Source of the DNA: Chitinophaga pinensis
Lineage (GTDB): Bacteria > Bacteroidota > Bacteroidia > Chitinophagales > Chitinophagaceae
Reading direction: 5' to 3'
NCBI GenBank assembly: GCA_945862385.1
Contig: CAMAXV010000010.1
Location: 1 to 64,000 of the forward strand
DNA length: 64,000 bases
Made by a program: the position numbers and the translations under genes
Notes under the pieces: generated by a model
What the model was told of the DNA's origin: nothing
The model's input: only the letters and a program-made list of their open reading frames with translations
The model's database searches: none
Shown here: piece after piece, positions 41,437 to 49,275 of the stretch
How positions within the stretch are numbered: the first letter of the stretch is position 1
How the letters are laid out: each line of letters opens with the position of its first letter

Positions 41437-41976
41437 TTACTCTTTCACCCGCAGCACGCTGTTGGTGATCTTATACATGTCGAATGTCTTGAAATCCTGC
41501 GGGGCAGAAAGCCCTTCGCCGAACATAATCATATCTACTGTGTGTATGCGAACTGGTTTATCAGTAGAAAACCTGCCAAGGGCCTGGTCCCAGTTCAGTT
41601 CATTGCAGAAAAGGGTATCTCCTTTGATGTTATAAACCCTGATGCTGTCTTTTAAGTTGATGATATTCCTGTTTTCAAAATAGGAAGCGTAAAAGGCATC
41701 CAGTCTGCTTTCAATATTGAGCGTAGAGTCGTAGAAGTCAACATGCAGTGTCTTGGGCAGCACAATCCTTGAGCCCGTATCCTGGTAACGGAGCATAAGT
41801 GGAGCGGTAAGTTTAGCCTTCATGTGTCCACCCTGGCTCATGAAACTCTCAATGTTAACGGCCTCGTCAACACCCAGTTTTTTGGTGAAGAGTGCATTGA
41901 TTTTTGCCTCATCGTTCTCGCAGGAGACGATTACCAGTGAAGCAATCGAGACGATGGCGATAATCCTGGTAAGCAT
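41437..41976 (-). CDS. lptC: LPS export ABC transporter periplasmic protein LptC
   Basis: 179 residues with a lipoprotein signal (IAIVSIASLVIVSC). The rest matches the LptC/OstA-like jellyroll: GGHMKAKLTAPLMLRYQDTG, YFENRNIINLKDSIRVYNIK and GDTLFCNELNWDQALGRFST. LptC passes lipopolysaccharide from LptBFG to LptA across the periplasm. In Bacteroidota it often follows a porin-like gene and coaX on the same strand, as here. Confidence 0.85.
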   Translation of the reverse strand: MLTRIIAIVSIASLVIVSCENDEAKINALFTKKLGVDEAVNIESFMSQGGHMKAKLTAPLMLRYQDTGSRIVLPKTLHVDFYDSTLNIESRLDAFYASYFENRNIINLKDSIRVYNIKGDTLFCNELNWDQALGRFSTDKPVRIHTVDMIMFGEGLSAPQDFKTFDMYKITNSVLRVKE

Positions 41977-41988
41977 TTTGCTTTTGCT

Positions 41989-43287
41989 TTATTGGTACTT
42001 CGGCTTGTTAAACCAGATATCACTCAGGTTCAGTCCAAGTGAAAGCCTGAATAGGCTCTCTCTGATATCATTTTCTTTGTTACCCCTGAAACCAATTTCA
42101 AATGAAGTGTTGATCATCGTATATTGGTTGGTATAAACATTCCTGCGTACAGGTAGTCCGGCTCCGAAGGAGAAAGTATATTGCGGAATAGGTTTTGTAA
42201 GTTGAACATTAGAAGGACCAAAAGAAGCGCCGAGTCTGTAAGCTACCCTTGACCAGTAGTTTTCACCCTTGAAATTAGGAAGCCATTGTCCACCAAGCCT
42301 GGCAGTCCAGCTATTGACCATATTATCTGCAGTACCATAGTACCTGTATGCTGCCCAGTTTGCAATTCCTATTTCCCCGCCAAACATCCATTGGTTTTCT
42401 CTTTCAAGCATGAAGCCTGCAGACCAGGCTGAGGGATAGATTATGTCACCTTTGATGTCTGAACCGGTGTATACGCTGTCTACAACTATAAAGCCAGTGT
42501 TATCACTGTATTCAACTGTAGCACGGGTAAGGTTTCTTGTGGCATTCAGTTTGGCGGCGAGGTTACCATGTGCTCCCAGGCGAAGGCTGGTTTTTTCGTT
42601 CAGTTTGATTTTGTACTGGATGCCTGCATTGAGGAACAGACCACCGAACCTGGTTGTATCAGCTGCATTTGCAGTTTTGTAAGTAAGTGTATCGTTGATA
42701 AAAGATAGTCTTGAAGCATATTCCTTGTTGCCAAACATGTAACCTGCATTGAAGCCAATGCTGAGGGATTTTGTGCCATAGGCCATACCCCATGAAGCCT
42801 GGTAGGTGCCACCATTACCTACGAAGTTGTAGGCAGCGCTGTCAATGCCAGTGAGTCTTGTACGGGTGGTGATATCGTAGTTGATTCGCGTCAATGGGCG
42901 AAGGCCAAAAGCCATTCCCCAGTTTTTCTTTTTGGAGAGCGGCACACCAATTTGCAGGTAAGATGGTATCAGGTAGGATGAACCAAATTTTCTGGGTGGA
43001 TTAAGGTCCCTCAATGTTCTTGAGTTGTAATCCAGTCCTATATCCAGTGTAGTTATTTTCAGGCTCGAGTAGGAAGCCGGATTAGCGAAATTAACAGTGG
43101 AGTAGTCTGCGTAAGCGCTTGACAATCCACCTATTGCCCTGTTCAGGATGTTTTGTCCAGGTGTCAGATCCCCCAAACCGTACCTTGAATAAGGAGAGTT
43201 TTCCTGTGCGCTGCTCTGCAGCGAAGCAAGGGTAAAAAGCAGAAATAACGCTGAAAAATAACTATTTGTTTGTCTCACTGATCGCAT
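41989..43287 (-). CDS. Outer-membrane beta-barrel protein of unknown function
   Basis: 432 residues from ATG 43287 (an ATG 33 bases earlier is also open). A signal peptide (FSALFLLFTLASLQSSAQE) is followed by SPYSRYGLGDLTPGQ and ANPASYSSL, a phrase seen in FadL/porin-like proteins of Bacteroidota, then many alternating strands ending FRLSLGLNLSDIWFNK. The first codons overlap coaX by 26 bases, which implies translational coupling. It is placed between coaX and lptC, so a role in the envelope is likely. The substrate is unknown. Confidence 0.8.
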   Translation of the reverse strand: MRSVRQTNSYFSALFLLFTLASLQSSAQENSPYSRYGLGDLTPGQNILNRAIGGLSSAYADYSTVNFANPASYSSLKITTLDIGLDYNSRTLRDLNPPRKFGSSYLIPSYLQIGVPLSKKKNWGMAFGLRPLTRINYDITTRTRLTGIDSAAYNFVGNGGTYQASWGMAYGTKSLSIGFNAGYMFGNKEYASRLSFINDTLTYKTANAADTTRFGGLFLNAGIQYKIKLNEKTSLRLGAHGNLAAKLNATRNLTRATVEYSDNTGFIVVDSVYTGSDIKGDIIYPSAWSAGFMLERENQWMFGGEIGIANWAAYRYYGTADNMVNSWTARLGGQWLPNFKGENYWSRVAYRLGASFGPSNVQLTKPIPQYTFSFGAGLPVRRNVYTNQYTMINTSFEIGFRGNKENDIRESLFRLSLGLNLSDIWFNKPKYQ

Positions 43288-43984
43288 ACAATCCTTTATA
43301 AAGTAAGTCGGGGTCTGCAAATATCCTGTTTTTTAACAGCCTCGCAAAATAGGTACAATCCCCTCCGGTTAAAACGACGTTAAAGTTGGTGTATTTTTTC
43401 GTATATTCCTCAACAATTCCTTCAATTTCCTTCGCCATGCCCATAACTACCCCGCTTAGGATGTTTGTCTTGGTATCATAACCCACCAGCGGGAACTCCC
43501 ATTCTTTTTTTATTACAGGCAGTAGGGCGGTGTAGTCGTGGAGTGCATTGAAACGCATTTCCATCCCCGGTGAGATACTTCCACCCAGAAACTGGTTGAA
43601 TTTATTAATGAAGTTAAAAGTGATACAAGTCCCCAACCCGATTACCAGGTTATTCTTTCCCGGAAAGAAATGCACCATGGCAGCAGACAGTGCCAGCCTG
43701 TCTGCCCCCACTGTTTCCGGCTTGCCAACCGGAACGGTGAAATTCAGTTTCGACAGGTGATTGAGTTTGTGAAATGATGTGTTTTTTTCCAGCAGGGTTT
43801 CCAGTTCCGGGGCGTGGTGTATAACGGAGGAAAGGATGGACCTCTCTGGTTTGAACAGGTTGATGATTTCCCGGGTTTGTGCTATGCCTTCATTTTCGAG
43901 CACAAAGCTTTCTATGATGCTGCCATCTTCAAAGAGGGCCGCCTTCAGGCGGGTATTGCCAAAGTCAAGACAAATGGTACGCAT
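43262..43984 (-). CDS. coaX: Type III pantothenate kinase
   Basis: 240 residues from ATG 43984 (MRTICLDFGNTRLKAALFED). The DFGNT phosphate loop, PETVGADRLALSAAM and VIGLGTCITFNFINKFNQFL are diagnostic of CoaX, the first enzyme of coenzyme A synthesis, which is unaffected by CoA feedback. The start of MeaB lies 63 bases away, divergently. Confidence 0.92.
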   Translation of the reverse strand: MRTICLDFGNTRLKAALFEDGSIIESFVLENEGIAQTREIINLFKPERSILSSVIHHAPELETLLEKNTSFHKLNHLSKLNFTVPVGKPETVGADRLALSAAMVHFFPGKNNLVIGLGTCITFNFINKFNQFLGGSISPGMEMRFNALHDYTALLPVIKKEWEFPLVGYDTKTNILSGVVMGMAKEIEGIVEEYTKKYTNFNVVLTGGDCTYFARLLKNRIFADPDLLYKGLYAISETNK

Positions 43985-44047
43985 CTTACGATCTGTTTGT
44001 GCAAAGGTGTGGTAAATCAGCATAATGCGGTAATTTTACATGATAAA

Positions 44048-44794
44048 ATGGATACTACCCTCATACATCAGGCGGAATGTGGCGATTTCAGGAGTATTGC
44101 CCGGTGTATTTCACTCATCGAACATCATCCGGATGAGGCTCAGGCTATCCTTTCAGGTATCAACATAAATTCCTCAGTACCTGTAATCGGCATAACCGGT
44201 CCACCAGGATCAGGCAAAAGCACCCTCGTTGATGCACTTATCGGCGCATATATTGGTGATGGTAAACAAATTGCAGTATTATGTGTAGATCCATCATCTC
44301 CTTTTCATTCCGGAGCGCTTTTAGGCGACAGGATCAGGATGAACAGGTGGTATGAACATCCACAGGTGTTTATACGTTCTTTATCCAGCCGGGGCTCATT
44401 GGGTGGATTGCATCCAGGAACAGGCACAATCACTGACTTCCTCAAGGGGTGTGGATTTGACCTTGTTTTGGTGGAGACAGTGGGTGTGGGACAATCTGAG
44501 GTGGAAATAGTGCGGCAGGCAACAGTTACCTTGCTGGTACTGGTACCTGAGTCGGGGGATGAAGTGCAGTTTATGAAATCCGGGTTGATGGAGGCTGCAG
44601 ACATTTTTGTAGTTAACAAATCAGACCGGCCCGGTGCGGAGCGGTTTGCATCTCGACTGCGCACAGTGCTGCATGCAGGAACACGCACATTTGCTGTGCC
44701 AGATCCGGTCATCAGTGTGATTGCCACAGAAGGAAATGGAGTAGCATCACTCAAAGAAATGATAACCACATTTGTAACAAATAAAAAACAATAA
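44048..44794 (+). CDS. meaB: MeaB/ArgK family methylmalonyl-CoA mutase-associated GTPase, short form
   Basis: 248 residues from ATG 44048. GTPase motifs are all present: GITGPPGSGKSTLVDAL (P-loop), VDPSSPFHSGALLGDRIRMN (switch I region), VLVETVGVGQSEVE (switch II) and FVVNKSDRPG (G4). MeaB protects and gates the B12-dependent methylmalonyl-CoA mutase. Typical members have about 310-330 residues; this one stops just after the G domain and lacks the C-terminal dimerisation arm. The next gene starts one base after its stop, so the short end is not caused by the window. No mutase gene is visible here. Confidence 0.85.
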   Translation: MDTTLIHQAECGDFRSIARCISLIEHHPDEAQAILSGININSSVPVIGITGPPGSGKSTLVDALIGAYIGDGKQIAVLCVDPSSPFHSGALLGDRIRMNRWYEHPQVFIRSLSSRGSLGGLHPGTGTITDFLKGCGFDLVLVETVGVGQSEVEIVRQATVTLLVLVPESGDEVQFMKSGLMEAADIFVVNKSDRPGAERFASRLRTVLHAGTRTFAVPDPVISVIATEGNGVASLKEMITTFVTNKKQ

Positions 44795-44795
44795 T

Positions 44796-45065
44796 ATGGA
44801 AGAGATGATCCCGAACGAAGGCTTTCCGATAGCCGCCAAAAAAGAACCATGCTGTGTGCAGACAGAAGCCGGTAAGACGTATGCCTGGTGTACCTGCGGA
44901 CTCAGCGAGAAGCAGCCTTTTTGTGATGGCAAGCACAAACAGATTGAAGGCAAGCCCTATGCGAGTTTGAAAGTGACATTTGAGGAAGCCAAAGAAGTAT
45001 GGCTTTGTCAGTGTAAACAATCTAAAAATCCACCATACTGCGACGGCAGCCACAATCAGCTGTGA
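44796..45065 (+). CDS. CDGSH iron-sulfur domain protein (tandem)
   Basis: 89 residues with two CDGSH zinc-finger-like motifs, CTCGLSEKQPFCDGKH and CQCKQSKNPPYCDGSH. Each supplies three Cys and one His for a redox-active [2Fe-2S] cluster, as in mitoNEET. Bacterial tandem-CDGSH proteins may take part in cluster transfer or redox sensing; the partner is unknown. It is in a probable operon with meaB (one base apart). Confidence 0.9.
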   Translation: MEEMIPNEGFPIAAKKEPCCVQTEAGKTYAWCTCGLSEKQPFCDGKHKQIEGKPYASLKVTFEEAKEVWLCQCKQSKNPPYCDGSHNQL

Positions 45066-45095
45066 GATAAGCTTTAGCGTTACTGCCAGGCAGCA

Positions 45096-46727
45096 TTGTT
45101 TACTGAACATCCAACGAAATTGAAGACTGATTTCCTTGTCATTGGTTCCGGTATAGCCGGACTTACATACGCCATCAAGATGGCAGAAAGATTTCCCGAT
45201 CAGGAGGTTTTGGTAGTTACCAAAACCATTGCTGATGAAACCAATACCAAGTATGCCCAAGGAGGGATTGCGGCAGTATGGGATGAGCTTGAAGATAACT
45301 TCAACAAGCATATTGATGACACCCTTGTTGCAGGAGATGGTCTGTGCGACCAGCATGTTGTTGATATTGTGGTCAGGGAAGGTCCGGACCGCGTTAGGGA
45401 GATAATTGAATGGGGTGCACGTTTCGACAGGGATGCTGACGGTGATTATGCATTGGGGATGGAAGGCGGACACAGTGCCTCCAGGATTCTGCATTACAAA
45501 GACCTTACCGGAAGCGAGATGGAGCGGGCCCTGATCAGTATGATCCGGACCAAATCAAACATCCGTGTTATCAGTCATTGCTTTGTGGTAGACCTCATCA
45601 CACAACACCATGCAGGATTTCTGGTGACCAAATCTACACCAGACATCACCTGTTATGGTGTTTATGTCTTGAACCTGCATACTGGCAAGATGGAGCAAAT
45701 CCGAGCCCGGGCCGTGATGCTGGCAACGGGAGGGAACGGTCAGGTGTACAGAACAACAACGAATCCGCCCATCGCCACCGGCGATGGGGTGGCCATGGTT
45801 TACCGCGCCAAGGGCCGGATTGAAAACATGGAGTTTATCCAGTTTCACCCCACTGCGTTGTATCAACCCGGACACAAAGGACATGCTTTTCTCATAACTG
45901 AAGCTGTACGCGGAGATGGAGGCATTCTCAGAAACAACCTTGGAGAGGCTTTTATGGAGAAGTATGATCCCAGGAAAGACCTCGCACCCAGGGATATTGT
46001 TGCCAGAGCAATAGATAATGAAATGAAACGCAATGGTACGGAGTATGTGTGGTTGGATTGTACCCATATGGACAGGGAGAAGTTCCTGCATCATTTTCCT
46101 TCTATCCATGAAAAATGTTTATCGATTGGCATCGACCCACTCCAGGATTTGATTCCTGTTGCACCAGCAGCACATTACAGTTGTGGCGGAATTAAGACAG
46201 ATGAATCCGGACAAAGTTCCATACACAGGTTGTTTGCCGCAGGGGAATGCGCGTCTACGGGCTTGCATGGCGCAAATAGGCTGGCCAGCAATTCTTTGCT
46301 GGAGGCTATGGTTTTCGCACACAGGTGTTTTCTGGTGGTAAGTGAAAAATTCGCAAGCGAACCATCTCCAAATGGCAAGCTGGTTTTCCCTGATTGGGAC
46401 GCTGCCGGAACCACTGCACCGAAAGAGATGATTCTGATTACACAAAGTTTGAAAGAGCTTCAGGCACTGATGACAGATTATGTGGGTATTGTTCGCAGTG
46501 ATACCAGGCTTGAGCGCGCAAGCAGAAGGCTCGACCTGTTGCATGAAGAAACGGAGCGGCTGTATGAACAAACCATTGTATCACCTCAGTTGTGTGAATT
46601 GCGCAATATGATTACGGTTTCTTACCTGGTTGTAAAAAGTGCACAGTTCAGAAAAGAGAGCAGGGGGTTGCATTTCAATACTGACCACCCCCAAAAGGCA
46701 GACCTCATTCAAAATATTGTGTTATGA
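45096..46727 (+). CDS. nadB: L-aspartate oxidase
   Basis: 543 residues. The N-terminal FAD-binding fold begins TDFLVIGSGIAGLTYAIKMA. Further marks are NTKYAQGGIAAV, GGHSASRILHYKDLTGSEM, EAVRGDGGILRNNLGE and the C-terminal succinate-dehydrogenase-like helical domain. It makes iminoaspartate for NAD synthesis. No ATG lies between the in-frame stop at 45075 and the first FAD motif; TTG at 45096 or 45120 must start translation. The stop overlaps the next gene (ATGA). Confidence 0.93.
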   Translation: MFTEHPTKLKTDFLVIGSGIAGLTYAIKMAERFPDQEVLVVTKTIADETNTKYAQGGIAAVWDELEDNFNKHIDDTLVAGDGLCDQHVVDIVVREGPDRVREIIEWGARFDRDADGDYALGMEGGHSASRILHYKDLTGSEMERALISMIRTKSNIRVISHCFVVDLITQHHAGFLVTKSTPDITCYGVYVLNLHTGKMEQIRARAVMLATGGNGQVYRTTTNPPIATGDGVAMVYRAKGRIENMEFIQFHPTALYQPGHKGHAFLITEAVRGDGGILRNNLGEAFMEKYDPRKDLAPRDIVARAIDNEMKRNGTEYVWLDCTHMDREKFLHHFPSIHEKCLSIGIDPLQDLIPVAPAAHYSCGGIKTDESGQSSIHRLFAAGECASTGLHGANRLASNSLLEAMVFAHRCFLVVSEKFASEPSPNGKLVFPDWDAAGTTAPKEMILITQSLKELQALMTDYVGIVRSDTRLERASRRLDLLHEETERLYEQTIVSPQLCELRNMITVSYLVVKSAQFRKESRGLHFNTDHPQKADLIQNIVL

Positions 46728-47629
46728 GTAGGCTGAAAGATGCATTCGTGTATGCATTACTTTACCTGTTCTCATTGATTCCGTTAAAGGTGATGTACTT
46801 TATCAGCGACTTGCTATCTGGGTTCGTTTATCACCTTATCGGGTACCGAAGAAAGGTCGTTCAAGACAACCTCGCCATAGCATTCCCGGAAAAGTCAGCG
46901 CAAGAGCGCAGGAGAATTGCCAAACGGTTTTACAGAAATTTTACGGATACCATTCTGGAATCCATCAAACTGATCAGTTCAGGCCAGGAGTTGATTGACC
47001 GGATGTTTGTAGCCGATCCGGAAGTATTTAAAGTTTTTGAAGGCACTGAAAAAAATATACAGATCCACGCCATGCACAACTTCAACTGGGAGATCATCAA
47101 CCTTGGTGTTTCCAAGCAGATGAAGCTACCCTTTCTGGGTGTTTATCAGCCCATCATCAATCCATTTTTCGAAGCATTGTTCAAGAAGATAAGGACCAGA
47201 AACGGAACAGTGTTGATCCCGGCTAATGACTTTAAAAATAATTTTGTATCCCATCAGGATCAGCAATATGTGATAGCGCTGGTGGCTGATCAGAACCCCG
47301 GCAATCCGGCGAGGGCCTGGTGGGTGAATTTCTTTGGTAAACCAGCTCCCTTTGTTACTGGTCCGGAGAAAGCTGCCCGCTCGCGTGATACAGTGGTGGT
47401 TTTTGCCCATTTTTTCAGGCTCAAACGTGGACTGTATACTTTTACTACCGAAAAAATTACTGATAGTCCTTCAACAATGAAGGAAGGTGAGCTTACAATC
47501 AGGTACCTCGATTACATTGAGCAGAAAATAAGGGAGCAACCAGACAACTATCTCTGGAGTCACAGGAGGTGGAAACATCCCTTCAAGCCCGAGTATCAGG
47601 AGCTTGTATTAGAGCGGCCATTGAAATAG
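46724..47629 (+). CDS. LpxL/HtrB-family lipid A lauroyl (lysophospholipid) acyltransferase
   Basis: 301 residues. An N-terminal hydrophobic segment (VYALLYLFSLIPLKVMYFIS) precedes GYRRKVVQDNLAIAFPEKSA, which is typical of LpxL/LpxM. The catalytic H-x4-E appears in MHNFNWEIINLG, and LVADQNPGNPARAWWVNFFG matches the second conserved block. The end carries WSHRRWKHPF, the family C-terminus. It adds a secondary acyl chain to lipid A at the inner membrane. Overlaps nadB by 4 bases; co-translation is likely. Confidence 0.9.
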   Translation: MSRLKDAFVYALLYLFSLIPLKVMYFISDLLSGFVYHLIGYRRKVVQDNLAIAFPEKSAQERRRIAKRFYRNFTDTILESIKLISSGQELIDRMFVADPEVFKVFEGTEKNIQIHAMHNFNWEIINLGVSKQMKLPFLGVYQPIINPFFEALFKKIRTRNGTVLIPANDFKNNFVSHQDQQYVIALVADQNPGNPARAWWVNFFGKPAPFVTGPEKAARSRDTVVVFAHFFRLKRGLYTFTTEKITDSPSTMKEGELTIRYLDYIEQKIREQPDNYLWSHRRWKHPFKPEYQELVLERPLK

Positions 47630-47637
47630 AAAAGAGC

Positions 47638-48003
47638 TTATTTCAGGAGGTCGTTAATCATCTGGTTGATGATTTGAAGCCTTTCAATGTTCAGCTTATA
47701 GTGCATGAATTTGCCATCTCTTTCAGGAAGTACAATACCCGCCCTGCGTAAAATGGCCAGGTGCTGACTGGCAACAGATTGTTCCAGCCTCATTTCAACG
47801 AATATTTCTGTGACGGAAACAGTCCCCTTTGTATCGATGAACCTGATCATTTCCTGCCGCAGCTTGTGGTTGATGGCCCTGAAAACTAGGGAAGCTTTTT
47901 TGATGGGCAGGTACTGAAGTGATGGTGCTTTAGCTTGCAATTGGTTCGTTTTGGGGGTGGTTTTAGTAAAATCACGTGATCCCTCACTTTTGTGTTTAGG
48001 CAT
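47638..48003 (-). CDS. ArsR family winged-helix regulator
   Basis: 121 residues. After a basic, low-complexity N-terminus of about 30 residues, the winged helix reads LRQEMIRFIDTKGTVSVTEI and MRLEQSVASQHLAILRRAGI followed by VLPERDGKFMHYKLN. The recognition helix fits ArsR/SmtB, but no Cys or His metal-site residues are present, so it is probably not a metal sensor. It faces LpxL convergently and has no clear partner operon; the target is unknown. Confidence 0.85.
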   Translation of the reverse strand: MPKHKSEGSRDFTKTTPKTNQLQAKAPSLQYLPIKKASLVFRAINHKLRQEMIRFIDTKGTVSVTEIFVEMRLEQSVASQHLAILRRAGIVLPERDGKFMHYKLNIERLQIINQMINDLLK

Positions 48004-48107
48004 AGGTGGTTGGCTTTGGTGTTATTCGGTTACGAATATAAAGGTAAATGCAATTTTTTAAAAAAATGACTGCATTTAATGCATTTTAGTGCGGTAAAAT
48101 TCAGGGA

Positions 48108-48800
48108 TTAATCTTTTTTTGCAGTGGGTTGGGTGCTGTGAAAACCTTTGAGGTAGAAAGGTTCAGCGGTAGTCAGGTTGGCAAAGTTTCCTGTTTCAAA
48201 TGCTTTAAATGCAAGGGTATTAAAATGGCGGACATCCTGACTGGCTTCCGGGAAAAGCACATTGGGGTGCACACAAAGGTCAGCCCATTTGGCAGCACCG
48301 TCTCCCATGAAAGCAATCCTGTTTGATTCCAACAAGGCTAAAAAACTGCTTTCCTCCAGAATCAGGGGTGCCGGCTTAGTGATATACGCCAGGTTTTTAT
48401 CATAAACAGCGGTGAAAACTTCCATTCTCCGGGCATCAATCATTGGACAAACCAGGTCAGCTTCAGCATCTCTGTTGCCGTAAGCTATCCAATCCAGGGT
48501 GTTGATACAAATCAGCGGAATATTCAATGCAAAACAAATTCCCTTGGCTGCAGCCAGCGATACCCTTAATCCGGTATACGAACCTGGTCCGTTCATCACT
48601 GCTACAGCGCTTAATTCTGATAGCGCCATGTTCATTTTACCACACAGGGCTTCAATTGCGGGATGAAGGAATGCCGCATGTTCGAACTGTGAACTGTTGG
48701 TCTGCAGTTCCATGAGCTCTCCGTTTACGCCAATGCCTGCTGTTGCTTCCCGGAGTGCGGTATTGATTTGCAGGATCACTGTTTTGGGAGTTGTGGACAT
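48108..48800 (-). CDS. tsaB: tRNA threonylcarbamoyladenosine biosynthesis protein TsaB
   Basis: 230 residues. LQINTALREATAGIGVNGEL opens the ASKHA-type fold, and VMNGPGSYTGLRVSLAAAKG is the characteristic glycine-rich block, followed by MIDARRMEVFTAVYD. TsaB is the non-catalytic partner of TsaD in making t6A37 on tRNAs that read ANN codons. Divergent from ridA, with back-to-back promoter boxes in between. Confidence 0.92.
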   Translation of the reverse strand: MSTTPKTVILQINTALREATAGIGVNGELMELQTNSSQFEHAAFLHPAIEALCGKMNMALSELSAVAVMNGPGSYTGLRVSLAAAKGICFALNIPLICINTLDWIAYGNRDAEADLVCPMIDARRMEVFTAVYDKNLAYITKPAPLILEESSFLALLESNRIAFMGDGAAKWADLCVHPNVLFPEASQDVRHFNTLAFKAFETGNFANLTTAEPFYLKGFHSTQPTAKKD

Positions 48801-48810
48801 GCTTGTGAAT

Positions 48811-48826
48811 TAGTTTTGCAAAAATA
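48811..48826. promoter_or_regulatory. Back-to-back -7 boxes between tsaB and ridA
   Basis: TAGTTTTG (48811-48818, plus, toward ridA) is followed without a gap by CAAAAATA, whose reverse complement is TATTTTTG (minus, toward tsaB). Both match TAnnTTTG. The two promoters would overlap face to face and their transcripts would start inside each other's box, so they should compete. Confidence 0.45.
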
Positions 48827-48870
48827 GGTTGTCAGAAACCAATTATCTTCGCTTTATTAAATTCTTCATC

Positions 48871-49251
48871 ATGTCTAAACAGATTATCAATACAACAAAT
48901 GCACCTGCTCCGATCGGACCATATAACCAGTCTGTGAAAGCCGGTGGGTTACTTTTTATATCCGGACAGATAGCCATGGATCCTGCAACGGGAAATATTA
49001 CAGCCGTGGATGTTGAGACAGAGACACATCAGGTGATGAAGAATCTGCATGCCATTTTGCAGGCTACCGGTCTGGGGTTTTCTGCAGTTGTGAAGACGAC
49101 TATTTTTTTGACGGATATGTCTCTCTTTGCAACAGTCAATGAAATTTATGCAGGTTATTTTGAAGGAGATCATCCTGCTCGTGAAACCGTTGCCGTAAAA
49201 GGGTTACCAAGGGGTGTAAATGTTGAAATCAGTATGATAGCATCGGCCTAA
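48871..49251 (+). CDS. ridA: RidA/YjgF family enamine/imine deaminase
   Basis: 126 residues from ATG 48871. Conserved APAPIGPYNQSVKAGGLLFI, SGQIAMDPATG, and the C-terminal PARETVAVKGLPRGVNVEIS with the substrate-binding arginine. RidA hydrolyses reactive 2-aminoacrylate and other enamines from PLP enzymes. Single gene, start chosen because it is the first ATG in the family register. Confidence 0.93.
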   Translation: MSKQIINTTNAPAPIGPYNQSVKAGGLLFISGQIAMDPATGNITAVDVETETHQVMKNLHAILQATGLGFSAVVKTTIFLTDMSLFATVNEIYAGYFEGDHPARETVAVKGLPRGVNVEISMIASA

Positions 49252-49275
49252 TTCAAAAACATTTAAAATTTTCCT

